The position numbers and the translations under genes are program-made. A DNA stretch of 64,000 bases from Opisthorchis felineus (Eukaryota > Platyhelminthes > Trematoda > Opisthorchiida > Opisthorchiidae), in assembly GCA_004794785.1 (NCBI GenBank), contig SJOL01004603.1, forward strand, positions 50,172 to 114,171, written 5' to 3'. The notes below the pieces were generated by a model. It had not been told where the DNA came from and did no database searches. It saw nothing but the letters and a program-made list of their open reading frames with translations. Below are positions 1 to 14,400 of this stretch, in pieces; positions within the stretch are counted from its first letter, which is position 1; the number at the start of each line of letters is the position of its first letter.

Positions 1-2114
1 AGAAAAGAATTGATTAAGAGGCTATTCTTACAGTACCGGGTCTAGAGTACGTCAGAGGCTAGCGTGACCGTAGACAAGTTCCACCTCAATCTCATCCCTA
101 ACTGCTCATTACTTTCCCGTTTAACCCATTTGCCTGCTAATGGCCATAAACAAGTGATCTGGTGATTCCGTCTGACTGTTCCTATCAGCTTCGGATGAGC
201 AAAATACTACATTACAATGGGTTTCGACATCATATGCATTACCTACCTATGAAAGCGTCTCTGGGATCACACTGGAAAATACTACTACGGTGATCATGTT
301 GTGCCTCAAAGAAACATTCCTTAAATTCGCCTCGTACTGATACTGTTTTTTTGCATCATCAACATCAACCGCGGTACCTGCTTTCGTCCTAAAAGATTTA
401 CTAGTCTTGATTTTTGAAAATTATTTGAGATAGATTTGTTGAGGTAAATGAACATAAGGAAACCGTGTACAAGTCTCTTATAACTATTGCAAGGTGAGTT
501 TATCCGGAAACGCGAAATCAGACTAGTTATGGTGAAGCTGGCAGCATGAGTATCATTCGATTGGTTGACAAACATAAATTGCAGGCTTTGGATAAGTGTT
601 GAGATTATTACACGGGCCGCATCCTGAAGATAAGCCACACCAAATCCACAAAAAATCCTCGTATTCTACTTCTCCTCAGATAAAGGCATCTTGTGCAGAA
701 AAATCACGAATATTGTCAATGCAAAGTAGTTCTTGAATGTCGCATTGCCAATCAAGTTGCTGCTTGCTGATGGAAAGTCCTGAAAGTACAGTGTTTTAGG
801 CGTTACACTAGCATGCAGACGACAGCACAGCAAAGATGGTCAGTAGCTTGTCGGTTATGAAGGGGTGAGTCAGTGAAGTACGATGATGTGTCTGGTCAAA
901 TTACTTACGTTCGGCTTGGTAACTTGAGGGGCGAGATGGCTCAGTGGTCAGAGAGCGAATTTACTGACCGGAAGGTCCGTGGTTCGAACCCGACCTCTTC
1001 CTCTCGACTTCCCCTGTCTAGGCTTGGGCAACCTCGCAGTATCCCAGCCCTCGTGTTTCATTTGGGTGGCACGGCAGCTAGGCACCGAAAGGGTGTTACA
1101 GCTGAACGATTTTTTTAGTAGCTTGAACTTGCTGAGGCTTTCCACTGTAGGCCACTGGATTTTTCTGCGTAGTTTTGGCAGCCGATAGAAAAACATACCT
1201 TTTTGTGGACGAGAACAATGTTCTGACACGCTAATGGTGTCCAAGTGAAATCAAGTAAAATTTGTTTCGGTGCCATCTTCTCCTCAGGTATCACCTTCAT
1301 CAGGTTTGAAAAGTAGAAAATTATGGACTAAAAAATCGGACCGAGCAACTTCAAAGTTTCCTTGATGTAATTAAGTCTGGGGCTTTTTCTTCCCCGAACT
1401 ATTTTTGCAACGGATTGTCGCATTGAAAAAGTTGGCTTCAGAAGTAATCAGTAGCATCAAGATCGAACCATCACCCCGAGACGACGTCCGAATATACAGT
1501 CTACTCCAAGCCCATTGGTTAGCAAGGACCGACTAAACAACATTACACTTGTACAGTAGATAATGTACCAAGTCAGCAACTTGGACTATTCGAGTTCGTG
1601 GGTGGTGAGGACAATCCATTTTATCAAATCCCAGTACGCTCATTTGTGTCGCACAGGAGACGAATCAGTGACTCCCACGCAGGTATACAATGTGTGTGAT
1701 CAACCAACATCTATCTGGTCGTTTTCCGCGAGCAGTGGGGTTTTACAGGGAGGGGCATGGATAGGTTGAAAGTAATTTATTAGAAAGTTAAACACATCAA
1801 GACGTGAGATGAGCGTAGGGATTCAATCACGTTTAACCGATTACTCTTGTGACCTAACAAAGGAAGGAGAGACGAAGTTGCGAGCTGTTCCTTTAGATGG
1901 AATGTTCACGCACTTCTGATTACTTACTTAGATTAGGTTTTGAATTTATCCGTTCTATGAGAAAGCAATGTCGCGACGGAAGTTGAGAGATCAGCCGGAT
2001 AACACTTACTGAGAAACCACACTCTGACGTGTCTCTAACTGCAATCAAGTGAGACGATCGAGCACGGAATCAAGTAGGCAATTCATATCTAGTGTCAATC
2101 TGTCAGTAACTCAC
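1..2114. other. Part of ATP7 intron 17, left edge of window
   Basis: Starts with the GTGAGT donor of exon 17. I found no exon encoding the next expected block (VPGCG…) on the minus strand, so the intron probably runs out of the window. It contains a tRNA-derived SINE at 931-1117. Confidence 0.7.
931..1117 (+). mobile_element. tRNA-derived SINE, copy A
   Basis: The head carries a pol III A-box-like TGGCTCAGTGGTCAGAG and a B-box GGTTCGAACCC spaced as in a tRNA. A non-tRNA body follows (GTCTAGGCTTGGGCAACCTC…, TAGGCACCGAAAGGGTGTTA, CAGCTGAACGAT) and then a T-rich end. The same head and body recur on the minus strand at 28.7-28.9 kb, which shows a dispersed family and not a tRNA gene. Confidence 0.8.
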
Positions 2115-2447
2115 CATGGCGAATTCACTAATGGAATCTCGTGGAATGGCATCACCGACGCCGGGTTGGGCGTTACTTGCCCGCCCATGTTTGAGATCCA
2201 GCTTGGGTGGTGAGCTAGTCACGTCAGAATCCTTCAGCGGTATAAGCCCAGTTAGTGGTTCGGATGGAGGCAGCGAAGAGTTTTCTTCGGACACGCACTG
2301 GCGAAAGACTTTCACCATTGTCACAATTGCATGAGCAATCGGGTGTTTTACAGTAGACTCTGCGCTGGCTAGTATGTATAAGAACCGACTGGGGGAAATA
2401 CATTCAGAGAGTTTTGGAAACATTGTCTCACACGGGACAGTTTCTGT
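2115..2447 (-). CDS. ATP7: ATP7 exon 17: start of nucleotide-binding domain with HP motif
   Basis: Residues 1101-1211. [20 protein letters not shown] carries the His-Pro that contacts ATP in P1B ATPases (His 1135, equal to human ATP7B His1069). After it comes a Ser/Pro-rich stretch of about 65 residues ([14 protein letters not shown]… to SISEFAM) where vertebrates have only about 20, so the N-domain has an insertion here. The donor is ATG|GTGAGT. The acceptor after CACCCTTTCAG is the best phase-0 choice. An alternative CAG 60 nt further in would be in the wrong phase. Confidence 0.93.
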
Positions 2448-5400
2448 CTGAAAGGGTGAACAGGTCACGAGGTGAGCTTGGGAGGGACGTGTGAATAGAC
2501 AATACAACACCGTTGTTTCTACCTGAGGGATTCTAAACACCAGAGCAAGAAAAGGCTTGAATGTCCAAATAAATATCCTCCTTTGACCTATTCGTCCAAT
2601 TAATTTCTGGCAAATTACTTACGCAGCATTTTCACGTCTCCGGACTATTATGCTTCACTTTAGTCTAGTACTACAGAGTGAATGGCTGTGACAGACAAAT
2701 AGGAGAAGTGGAATGCGAAACTATTAGAATAATTATATTCGGTCATTTGCAGCTCCAGCTGTCACCGCTGTCATGATTGCAGCATGGAACAAGCGCTGAG
2801 CCAAAAAAAAATGGCGGATATTAAGAAAATGTGCGCGTGAAGACAATATGAACACATATCATATTGATATAACCTGGCTTTTATGCAAGGAAAATGTGAA
2901 CTTTCCGAATGTACTTTGGATTTCGAATGAGTACCGGAAACTTTTATAGAAAACTGTCGATCAAGCCAAGTAGTCTGTCTCGATGAAGCTCACCAATCGA
3001 CTACTATGGATTCAAAAAGTGTTGAGGTGTAATGTCACCAGCGTCTGTAGATTAACACGTCCCACTAGGTACAGACTACCGAATGAATTGTGGTTATCCA
3101 ACTGATTTTCCGTTGTCAACAATTTCAGCTTGACGGTGTCTAGTTGTCGCACACTGTTGCTCATTAGCCAGTTCAAACCATTTCCGTGAGCTTGAGAATA
3201 CGGGATCTGCTTTGCTATGATCATATGGCGTTTAGATTCGCCAAGGTCAATCGTACGTTCACAGAAACTCAAAGGAAGTAATTGGTTTTGTCATAATCAG
3301 TTAACTATTTTATATTCCTTGGATCATAACAGGACAAGCCAGCAGAGTTAGCCCGAACGATGAATTGGGCCGTTTAGGTTCCACACTACTTTGCAGTTTT
3401 CGCTTACAATTGTGTGATAGTCAATGAATATCCAGGAGAGTTCAAGAAGACGCGTTCAACAAGAAGACGGATATTCAGTTTTTAAAAACAACGTGCAAAT
3501 GAGAGTTTGACTTTCCTGTCCAATAGTTTGTAACTGTTTAGTTGGCGTTTGCCCAATAAGCAACTCCGAGGCACAGAGCTTTCCTCCTTACACTGGTATC
3601 TCGATGGTATGGTATATGTTGGCGTAGCACAATTCTTTCATAGATTTACTGTTGGGGGTCTAGACGACTAGTTGCGTCACCGCGTGGGTCCTTCAATGTG
3701 TATGGCATGGTGTCATCTTGCTGCAACGATTGTCTCCGAATGAAGGGCAGTAAACACCATGCATTCTATTTTGGTAACAAGATTGTACAGAGAACTTAAA
3801 CACTAAAATGTGTCTAAACAGAACCAAGTTAGTTAAGCACCCACAGAAAGTGGCGTTCGTTTCAAAGAAGGCAAAAACAAAGTCGGTCGAGATAAAAGAC
3901 AACCGACATCTAACTAAACGATCATGGCAACTTCATCCAGCTTTTTTGCAGTCAGGTTGACTTTAAGTGTGCCCCACAAATCCAAAGCACTGGTGTTTCC
4001 TCCCTCATTCTACAGCACACCAAGAGTTGCACAGATTTTTTTGGAAGCTGCTTTTGTGATATTTTGTTTGTTTATGATATTGAGTGACCCAGTATGGCGG
4101 TCGGCTCCAGGCTTGCAAGTGCCCGAATGTGTATTGATTTGCGGCTGACAATACTTTGCAACTACATACCTGAATGGTAGCCGATGAGCGTGTGGTACCA
4201 GGCACAAACATGACCACGTGTGTCACCTGTGGACGTCCTTGTGTGATCGTTCCGGTCTTGTCAAACAGCACAGTTGTCAGCTGTATGGCAAAAGAGAAAT
4301 ATAAGCTCATGTGTCATTCACGGGCAGATCATAAAATGGTCATTCACACTCAACTAATAGGCCTGCTGCATAATTCCAGATCAACAAATGACTGAGGCAA
4401 GAGCGCATCTCGAAAAGTTCGGTCGACTTTCGAAAAGAATGCATTAAGTCTTCGGTTCACATGATCAAGCACGTCTTCAGAAAACAATGTAAAGACTGGT
4501 AAGCGAAAGTGGTTCTTTATTTGTAGGGAAAATGTTTATAAAAGCTCTTAAAGCGGATTATATCCTGACATCAGTGATAACAGGGCCTATCTTTTCCCTG
4601 TTTTTTGTGAACCCTTCTCATAGCATAGAAACCACCGTGTGCAACACGAATTCTATTCTCGGAACACTCGTGGCTGCCTGAAACACATTCATGAGCTTAG
4701 TGAAATCAACTACCTATTTAGTGAACATCAACACATATATATGACATTTTGAGGTCAACTTCACCAACCAATTTTCAAATGAAAGCATGTTCAAAATAAG
4801 TGTGAGGCTGAAATGAAAGTGAAGCGCTCCAGGCGATTGCCTTATTAATGTTCTTGAAAGAATCGCGTTCGATTCTTACCAACATAATTGACAGTACTAC
4901 CAGAGCTTCTAAAACTGAGAACTTCGGAATCGTATCACGCACGAACATCAGTTTCTCAGTAAAATGTAGCTATTGTCTCCGATTGTATTTAAGTTTCCAC
5001 CCAACGAAGAACGTACTTTTCGCATGTTTTCCAATGGTTGGCCACCCTTAATGAGGATACCCGCCAGTGCTCCGGTTCCTGTCCCGACCATGACAGCGGT
5101 CGGCGTGGCCAAGCCCAAGGCACAGGGACATGCAATTGTTAGTACCGATATTGCCATCCGAAATGCATGATCAACGGCCAACAAAGTTACGGTACAGCCG
5201 GGCTGGAAAGTCACAAAAAAGTGCCAAAATACATTAAATAGTTGGAGCCAGTTGTAGAAAAGCAGTAAAAATATGCCGCCCATTGTAAATCCAACGAAAA
5301 ATAAATTGAAGGTATAGAGTAAGTGGCAGTCATGCTTTCGTACAATCTATAGCTACCTTATTCACTTTTCAATAGAACGAGTGTTCCTTAATTCAACTTA

Positions 5401-8400
5401 TCCTACAACCAACACAGGGGAGAACCGAAAAAATATGACACTGGTCTCAAAACTAGTGCACGATTATCCTGGTTTGTGTACTTTTAAAAGAGGAGCATTC
5501 GATTCGTTTTTCATTCTTCAAAAAGTTAATCAAAGTCTACATCTCTGGCCCTGACTAAGTTGGGGTGAGTCACGCACCGTGGATGCATCTGAATTTCCTC
5601 GGCTGAACAGGTGAACATAGCTGTACTTAAATGGCGCACGCATAAAAAACGTACAAGCCGTTCACCGCCATTCCACTGGAATTGTATCGTTTGTGACCAT
5701 GTCATGTCAGAGTCTGTACTTTTAAAATAGGGCGCCTGACGCACAGTAAAACACGTCTGTAAATCTGCTTTGATCGATCGTGTTCTCGTGTCTTGTCTCC
5801 TGGTCGAACCGTTCTTTTGAAGGAAATGTCACAGCAACACACCCAAGAGGGACCGTATAAAGTAAAATGTGTCTCCGCACCTAGCCATGCCTTGAGCTGG
5901 GCTCCGCTGTTGAACTGGAGCAACGGCGCACGTCATCCTGAAGGTTGTCATTCTAAACTCTTAGAATTCCGGGTTGAGTGAGCATCCGTTCATCGAAACA
6001 TGCACAGCCACCGACTTCTTATTGTTGCTTAGTGTCTAGACTAGTGCCCCGAATCCTTATCAAGTCAATTCAATAGCGATTCGAACGCCTGCAGGCGGAG
6101 TAGAGTGATTAAGAATTCATACTTGATAATAGAACAACCGCATTTCAATTTACACTTATCCGTTTACTATCTAACTGCGTACCACGAGAACAATATGTTA
6201 GTCAAGTTTGTGAGAAAATTTCGTTCAACCAAATGAAAGCTGCATTGAATATTGATGTGAATTGGTCAATTTCCTTGGTTGCTCCCGAATTTTCAAGCCC
6301 TTGAAATTGGCTGACTTTGACCGAGTTCACTCACTTTCTGAGAGTTATGAATCAGGAGTGACCTCTAGATCAATTATGAAAAGACCTTCGGAAATGCTAT
6401 GAAGTATGTCGTTTTTAGGTCATCGACTGGTATTACCGAATGAGTATCGACTAGCGTTATATATGTTCATACACATCTTTGTGTCACATATAACTACTAC
6501 TAAATGGTGGACCTAGAATGACCCGTGGCGTATAAATCATTTGATAGCCTGATCGAGGGCAACTACCGAGTATAGTTTGGTCGGACCGACGGCCATCTGG
6601 CGTAGGCAGATGAGACTTGCCTGACTGTTCGGAGGCCTATTGAAACCTTGAGGGAGGACGAAGCTCAGGAATGAAAATACTGTTTGCAGTACTGTGTGAG
6701 GGTTACTGGCTGACAATAACGAAATCCAACTGGGATAAACCCCAGGTTAACAAAGTCTCAGTATGCGCTTGGACTCTTGCAAAACATGCTTGGGCAATTC
6801 GTACTTGTTAGACATGGAGAGGCTGTTTGGGCATAACGATATATTGAATAATATCATTAAGGACGCTAAAAAGAGTAGACTACGGACATCAATGGAGGAA
6901 AATTTTCCGTGGACCTTCTACAGAGTAAACATTTTTGTGCCGATCCTTTCCGAAATACGATGCAATAGATACAGAAAATTATGGTTTTAGGATAAAATTA
7001 GTATACTCATACAATCGAACATTGATCCATTCGCACATATTGGCAGTGATTGGCAGTCAGAAGGAGGAAATGCGAATTCCTGAGTTTCAGATGCAGGGAA
7101 GCTGCCAACCATCTGATGAATAGCCGTAGTTACCACTGAGTATTCGCGCCATTTTCTGTAGGGCAGAAATTCTGCTAATTCCGGTGCCACGCTTTTGGAT
7201 TTTAGATCGATGACCAGTCTGAACACGCACTTTCCCTGGAATTTGTCCAGTATTACTGCGGGTTTTGTTTTGCTCGCCAGGCGTTTCCTCACTTATCGAA
7301 GAGACGTCATCAATGCGCGAGTGACTAAGCACTTCCTCCTTGCCCGCTTGCGTCTATATACTTTTCAAAAAGTACTTGATATCAATTGATGCGACCGGCC
7401 AATTAATATGTACCTTCCTTGTTTGGTGCTTGCGTTGCTTTGTGGCACGTACTTCCCTCATCTGATTGGTTTGTTCAACAGTGCACAGCATACGATGTTT
7501 TTCGTTTAGTCAGACTTTAACGACGGCAATCACCGGGGCATACCTCGGATTGGGTAAAGGTATTTTCACCAGCGCCACTAACGGCACATGTTATGCCACG
7601 GTTATCTTGAGGCCAGGTCACAGCTCCTAAGATACTGTTGATAGCACAAGGAGATTGAGAACTGTCAACGTTTCGTTCCGTAGGTGAAGTCGGTCTATGC
7701 CAGGAAGACGAGATGCATCTTATAGCTATTTCATCCTTGTTGGGAATCACCAGCAACGTATATCTCGGAATCTACGAGCTGCGAACATTCCGGCAAGTAG
7801 TCAAGCACTTAACCGTTCGACCAGGAATGGCTGATCAGTAGTGCAATTAACTCTAACTTAAATAGGTTATGGCTCCACTCATCTTTCAGTTAAGGAAACC
7901 ACATCACCTGGTCATGAAATAATTGACTCCTTGAGTGACGGCTCCTCAGATGGAAGCTCGATACGGCTTGTGAAATTACTCTTCCTGTGAGCCACTTACA
8001 GGTAGTGTGAGAAGATTTGGGCATTCTCAATTGAGATTTCATCCTGTATATGAAGGCAATCTATACTGAAAACTGGGAATCACTATACGGTTGCTTCATC
8101 CTCGTCGGGGACATCAGCAGTGCGTTTCTCACAAATCTCCATGGCGGTTCGAACTCGATCAACTGCTCGTGGCCGAATGGCTTGATCTTCAGCTATTAAC
8201 TGAAAGGTCGAAAGTCCTGACCACCTTAGAGATTCATGAGCTATGCACTGTTGAAGTTACGGCAATGAAGTATCGGTGTTAAACACTGATGTCATGCTGT
8301 CGATGATTATGATGATGATGACTGTTTAAGTTCTCTAATAATGACGAAGCAGCTACATATTGGTCTCGGCTTTTCGGCATACTAGGAACATTCTACACCA

Positions 8401-11400
8401 GAGCAGCTCCAAAATCTTTGATGATTGAAGCATGCAGACTCTCGTCATTGTGTTAAACGTGAATGACTTCTGTCGACGGATCCCAGCTTAATCTTTTGTA
8501 ATTCAAACTCATGTTCCGGGACCTTGGTGGCACGAAAACCCATTCAATTGCTGGTCGAACCAACACATGACCAGAATCTCGGAAATGTTGGAATTTTTAT
8601 TTCACCCCTTGCGTGGCACATATTGAAAGTGGTCATGAAAGCAACCTGTGTTGGACTATGTTTGTATTATTTAGCACGTGCTCTCTATAAGGATTATGGT
8701 GCAGTCTCATTGATGCTGGATTCCCGGCATCGGTATTGCGTACATACATTGAAGTTTGAGAAGAAACTTCTACGATGGATCAGAAAGGTGAGCGAAGGAA
8801 TAAGCTCGGTTTCTGAGAGAATAAGGTCGACTGGATATCCCCGTAGAACAGGGCTCATTGTCATTCTTCGGGATACGACGATGTGGTAGCGGTACAAACA
8901 CATCGGACTAACAGTGAATAATCGGCATGGCAGTTTCAGAGAGGAAAGTGTAAGGCATAAGTAATGACTTAGCCTACAAAAGTCTTCAGGTGACAATGTC
9001 CAAATGATGTGAATCCGAATGAATATCCAAAGACCAAAGACAACAACCTTACTGAAATTCCGGCTAACAATGTCAAATCCATACGACATTATATTCAGTC
9101 ACACACAACAGAAGACGAAACACTGAGGAGTTCGGATTACCTCATAACCCAAGATGGTATGCGGTTGCACCATCCCCAACACGATCCAAATCAGAAAAGT
9201 TGCCAAGGAAACGCAGCAGACGAACGGCACAAAATAACCGGCAATGCGATCAGCCAGCTGTTGAATTGGAGCCTGTGATGGATAAGGAATGAACCAAAAG
9301 TATGGGATAGTTTGTAATATAAACGTCTCCATTTCTTCTGGTTTCTCAAATGAAACGAGTGAAAGGATTGTTGTGCGGGCTGTACATTCGGGATGCTAAG
9401 CTCAAACGCTGGAGTATTTCGTTCATCCAAACTGAGATGAATATGGAGTCCACGAACATGTAAAGGTGAACAGAATTCAGGAAATAGACTTCTCCATTTA
9501 AACTTTAAACTGATAAGAACCACAGAAAAGTGGGAAATGCGACAGTCTATACGTGAGGTTGAAACACACTAATGAGCGTGGCTGCAAAAAGATGAAAGGA
9601 AACTAGCTGCCATGATTGTTCATGATAAACAAAAATCGGACCACTCGGCGATGTCTTAACTGTTAGGAAATTCTAAGGACGCATAGGAATGAGAAACGAT
9701 AAAAAACTAACAGAGTTTACACCTCAACATTCGAAAATCTATAGGGTTGGTTTGAACCGCCGACTTCCTAGTCAATGGTTTGCACCTTGCTCACGGAGCT
9801 TCTGCATGATGTTAATTCATCATCAACAGAGGCAACAACAGCAGTGTTAGCGCAGATACTTCAAGCAGTACAGCCACAAAGTTCATAACACTACATTTAG
9901 AACAGTGAAGTGAAAAAGAAGTGAGTGGATGAGAGAGGGATCTGGTGCTAGACCTCCACAAGAATTTTGAGGCTCTCTCACCTCCAAGTGCCCAATCAGA
10001 CAAGCTATAAAGAAATCGACAACATGAACGCCACTGACATCGATTAGTCGTTATTTCTTGCAATGTCTGCAGCTAAACGCAGGGGGATCAAGGGGACCCC
10101 ATCCTGGAGGGTGGATCGAACCAACAACATCCAAACTCGTCATAATCTCTTTCACACCCTTTTGCCGAGCCACATGTTGCGTTATTCTGAAGGAGGCGCG
10201 GAGAACAACATTCTTTTTGGTAGACAATGTTTTGGCCGCGTAGCACACGGCCGAGCGACTGAAGCTGATGGTGCTGATGGTGGTGATGAACTACCTGGTC
10301 CACAACTAAATACCAGTTTTCCAGTTACCTCGTTACGAATCTGTTGATGCCATGTGACACCAGCGCCACTTCGGAGACATCGGTGCTCAAAAAGCTGACG
10401 AATGCCTCACCTGTCCATGGAGCATAGCAACCACACAACAATACAGCCATTACTACAGCCTGGTACACCTTGAGACTCAATGATTTGGGTTTTTGACGCC
10501 ACAAGTGATGCAACTTAACGAAAATGATTAGGACATCTGACTTCATCAGATACTTCCATCAATCCAACTTCGTGAGCAGTGAGCAACACAGCACGTGCAT
10601 TGGAAGTTAGACCTCAGAGAAGAGCTCGGTGTTCGGAAAGCTCAGTCTACTGATCTGGAGATTAATGCGACCAAAAAAGTACTAGGATGACGTCCGGTTG
10701 CAAACTGATCAGCTGGGTTATATCCGACATTGCAGTTTAAATTATGCATTAAAAGCCTAGAAGACACTCGTTCATGTCAAAATTTGGGAGAAGCTAGAAG
10801 TTTTAAAAGCAATAGTTTTTACTTGCGCTAAAGTCATCCGAGGAGGGCCGATTACCACAGCAAGCAAAAAATCTTTCTGTTTTCTTTTTTGTTCGATAGA
10901 AGGTAGTTCAGTCATTCTGCCAAAAGGTGTACGATTTAGTTGACTAACTCACCTTAGATGTCTGAGCTTCTTCAACCAGACGTACGATTTGTGCAAGGGC
11001 AGAATCATTTCCAACGTGTGTCGCTTCAGCCCACAACACATTGGTAAGGTTAATGGCACCACCGATCAACTCAGAGCCTGAAACACAAACGACACATGAG
11101 CGTGCGGAAAATCAACCAATTTCTCAATCGACTCGTTATTCCCACTGGCGGAATGTACTTAATGTTCGTAGGAAAAGTGATAGATTTATCATGTTCTCAT
11201 GAAGGGTCATACCTTACAAATCTCGCGATCCGCATTTGAAAATATGGATAAATTTTCCGAACAGCAGTGTCAGTAACGACAGTGACGGTTTGTTTAACAC
11301 TGCTCACGATTCAGTAGGTGGGCTTATCTAGTATTTTGACACCTCAGTAGCTAAAACCTACTGATCTCAGCATCACATTTAGTTAGTAGGTCGAACAGAT

Positions 11401-14400
11401 TGGTTTTCATGACCAAATATCATGAATCTGCTAAACGATTAAGAAGAATTTACAGGGGAAAGACCGGTGATGTAAAAGGCTGCTTACTCCACAACCCCTT
11501 GCAAAGACGACTGAGTGAGGGGAATGTTTGATAATTCAAAGAAACCCCATGACGAAGTTTCACGGCTTGTTGTCAATTTAGACTTGAGCGTCCATGGAAG
11601 AATACGGACATAGTCCGATCCCAGCATGTAGCGCAGATTTAAAGGTTTTACGACAATTTCAGTCTATGTTCATCTATCAAAATCCGATACTGAAGAAAAA
11701 ATCCCCAAACAGCTACAAAATGATCTGCACTAGACATAAGAGTATAACAGCCTCGTCCCAACCGGAAAAATAAATCTTGGGACGTGGCCACAGCCTAGAA
11801 TATCAAAGTTAGTGTTGGGAAGACTGGTAGAATCAGAGATGTCAATAGGGCAACCAAAGACGACAGAATAAACAGTCATCAGAATGACTGTACAGCTATG
11901 GTAACAATCAAGCTTAACTATGCCGATATAGGTCAGGATGTTGCCTAATACAATTAAAATTCTCTTTGTGAAAACCGACCTGCAATTTGGTGTGCAAATG
12001 AGTGCATTTGTCGAACTTCATACAACTTTGGTTCAAGTAGAACATAAAGTTGACGGAAACCCGGGGACCGCGCCTACCTGATGAGCCCCAAAAAAAGACG
12101 AAATCGGTCGTGAGCTGTCGAAGAGTTTTCAACAACCTTACGAGCTGTTTGCTTCAACTGAGTTTTGTTTGGCGATCGAGAAAAAGCTCGGAGTAGGCCA
12201 ACTACTGCCTGAATTCTCCGCCGTATTAGGTATTAGGGTCTATATCGGCATTGGCATGAGACCAACGGGTCACAAGGTATGCGTCCTACACTCACCTAGC
12301 CAACTTTTTTCATGCAATCCCGTTGTGGACGCGGGGGGGGGGGAAATTGTTTGAAGTACACAAACTAGGGGCTGTTTCCTCCATCCACGTTACACTCGTG
12401 AGGCCTGTCGCCTTTAAGCGACCAACTACAACCGTCGATTGGCACTACAAAGGTCGCGATGTGGCAGTGGCACAAAAAATTCCGGAAAATTGCCAATAGA
12501 GTACGGAGTGTTACCAAGCCACAAATACCATGATGATATGATACATTAAATCACGTCGCGTGAATAGTAGAAAGAATCTACTTTGACTGATAGAGTGAAC
12601 GAGTGGGAGGATGGAAGAATGGACGAGCGGGAGAGGAGTGAATGAACAACTCGTGAATGTGCACACCAGTCGACAGAATGTTATAGCGAGTGGTAGTTTA
12701 ACGAAGGTAGGTAACATCTCGAATATTTTTTTTTCATTTTTACGCTTCCTTATCTGTCCTATGTGAAAATTCACTAGGTAATCAGTTTTCTCAGTCTAAA
12801 CAGAATCGTTTTCATTGAACCACATGGATTGGTGACACGTTGATTAACAAGTGCCTCAGACTAGGCCTGTGCGCTGAGAGATTTGGGTAAAACACAATGA
12901 ACGCCATGGCTTAGTTAACTCAGATTCTCCTGTTTGAATTTCACCTTTTCACTATCAGTGTGTATATTATGGTCATTCCAAATGGCATCCTTTCCCGGAA
13001 CGGCGTTAGTGCAGTGTGGAATAGCCAGGATCACAGCCAAATAAAAAGAAAGATGGTACCAACATTTACCGAAGACACATTAAGCAGTGAGGCTGCCCAA
13101 ACATGCGTGGTGATTAAGAAACAGATAGGCGGATGTGCAGATGAGTGTAAATGAATGGTCGGTTATGCCTGGAAAGATGGGCCTCCATCTTCAAGAAAAC
13201 TTTCCTCTGTGTATGCAACCGGATAAAATGGCAAATTGCTTGCAGCACTAGTAAAGAACAGCTAAAATGAAGAATGCACCTGGCTGTTTGTCCACAGGCA
13301 TCGACTCGCCGGTAATCAGTGACTCATCACAAGCTGAGTTCCCGATTAAAACTCGCGAATCAACGGGGACCTTCTCACCTGGACATATCTGAAAAAGATG
13401 AAGCCGAAAAAAATATTACTCAAAGATCCGGCGTATTAATCCAGGTAAGAGTTTAGGTAAAAGAAAATGCGAATGTGGAGAACTTGTTTCCGTGTTGCTC
13501 AGCAGAAAAGGTTGAAATGCGATCTGCGAACTTATTACTGAGAGTTTCTGCTTGATTTTCTCTGACCACCGTGTTTCCACGCAATAATTATAAATAAAAC
13601 AACTAGCAAGAAACTACAGTTATATATATTTATACATACGTATGTATGTACGTGCATCATAAATTATTTTTAATTAGTATTATTTATTATTAGTTGTATC
13701 TGTAATTATTTGTAGTTCGTAATATTTGTAATTTTACTTCTATCTGGCAAATGTAAGTCAATCGACGTTCACAGGAAGCGCACAATCGAAGAGAACTGTG
13801 GTGAATTTTCGCCCCTACCTGGCGGTGGATTGGCTGGTAATACATATTTTTGTTAGAAAGTGATATGTACTTGACTAAGTGTTTTAAATATAAGAAAACG
13901 CAAAGCTTCTACAAAAAGATACATCTGTCTCCCAATGCTTCCAGACGAAACTTCAAACTCTAAGCTAGCAGCAATCTTGGAGCCCACATCAAACCGAAGC
14001 AGTCCAGTAAAACTGTAGGGCTAAAGTCTGCTCGATTTCCTACTTCCGTGCACATTGGTTAAATGGTCAACTAAGTTAGTCACAAATAAACCTGGTCCTA
14101 AATAACCGTTAAGCATTCTCATTTGAGTGGCTGATATCATTCAAACAAATCTATCTGTGACCGAGAAGTTAGGTCGGCTTGTTCGGGATCACCATCCTTT
14201 CGAGGACCGAAGAATGGAGCCTGGATAAAAAGCAGCATAGCCGGAAGAGTTTGAGGCGAATATTTGGTACAATATGTAAGCCTAAGCAATAATCCTTAGG
14301 TGTTTCATAGGTAACTGAGGCAGTGCACACGATTAGTCGCCTGTTTTTGGTGTAACACTACTGCGCGTTTAAATTAGAATGGTTAGATAGTTCCGGAATG

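Noticed and set aside
931..1010. tRNA gene
   Set aside because: The A and B boxes are present, but the acceptor and anticodon stems do not pair well, and the same sequence with a fixed non-tRNA body recurs elsewhere. It is a SINE head.
1563..1769. RT fragment (SGVLQGG, like SGVRQGC)
   Set aside because: One seven-residue match with no supporting motif before or after it.
1..2114. Further ATP7 exons (VPGCG, TGDN, GDGxNDSP)
   Set aside because: I looked on the minus strand for these motifs and found none. The gene most likely continues to the left of the window.
8524..9089. Overlapping open frames on both strands as genes
   Set aside because: No domain, signal peptide or splice context is recognisable. 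They lie inside an ATP7 intron.
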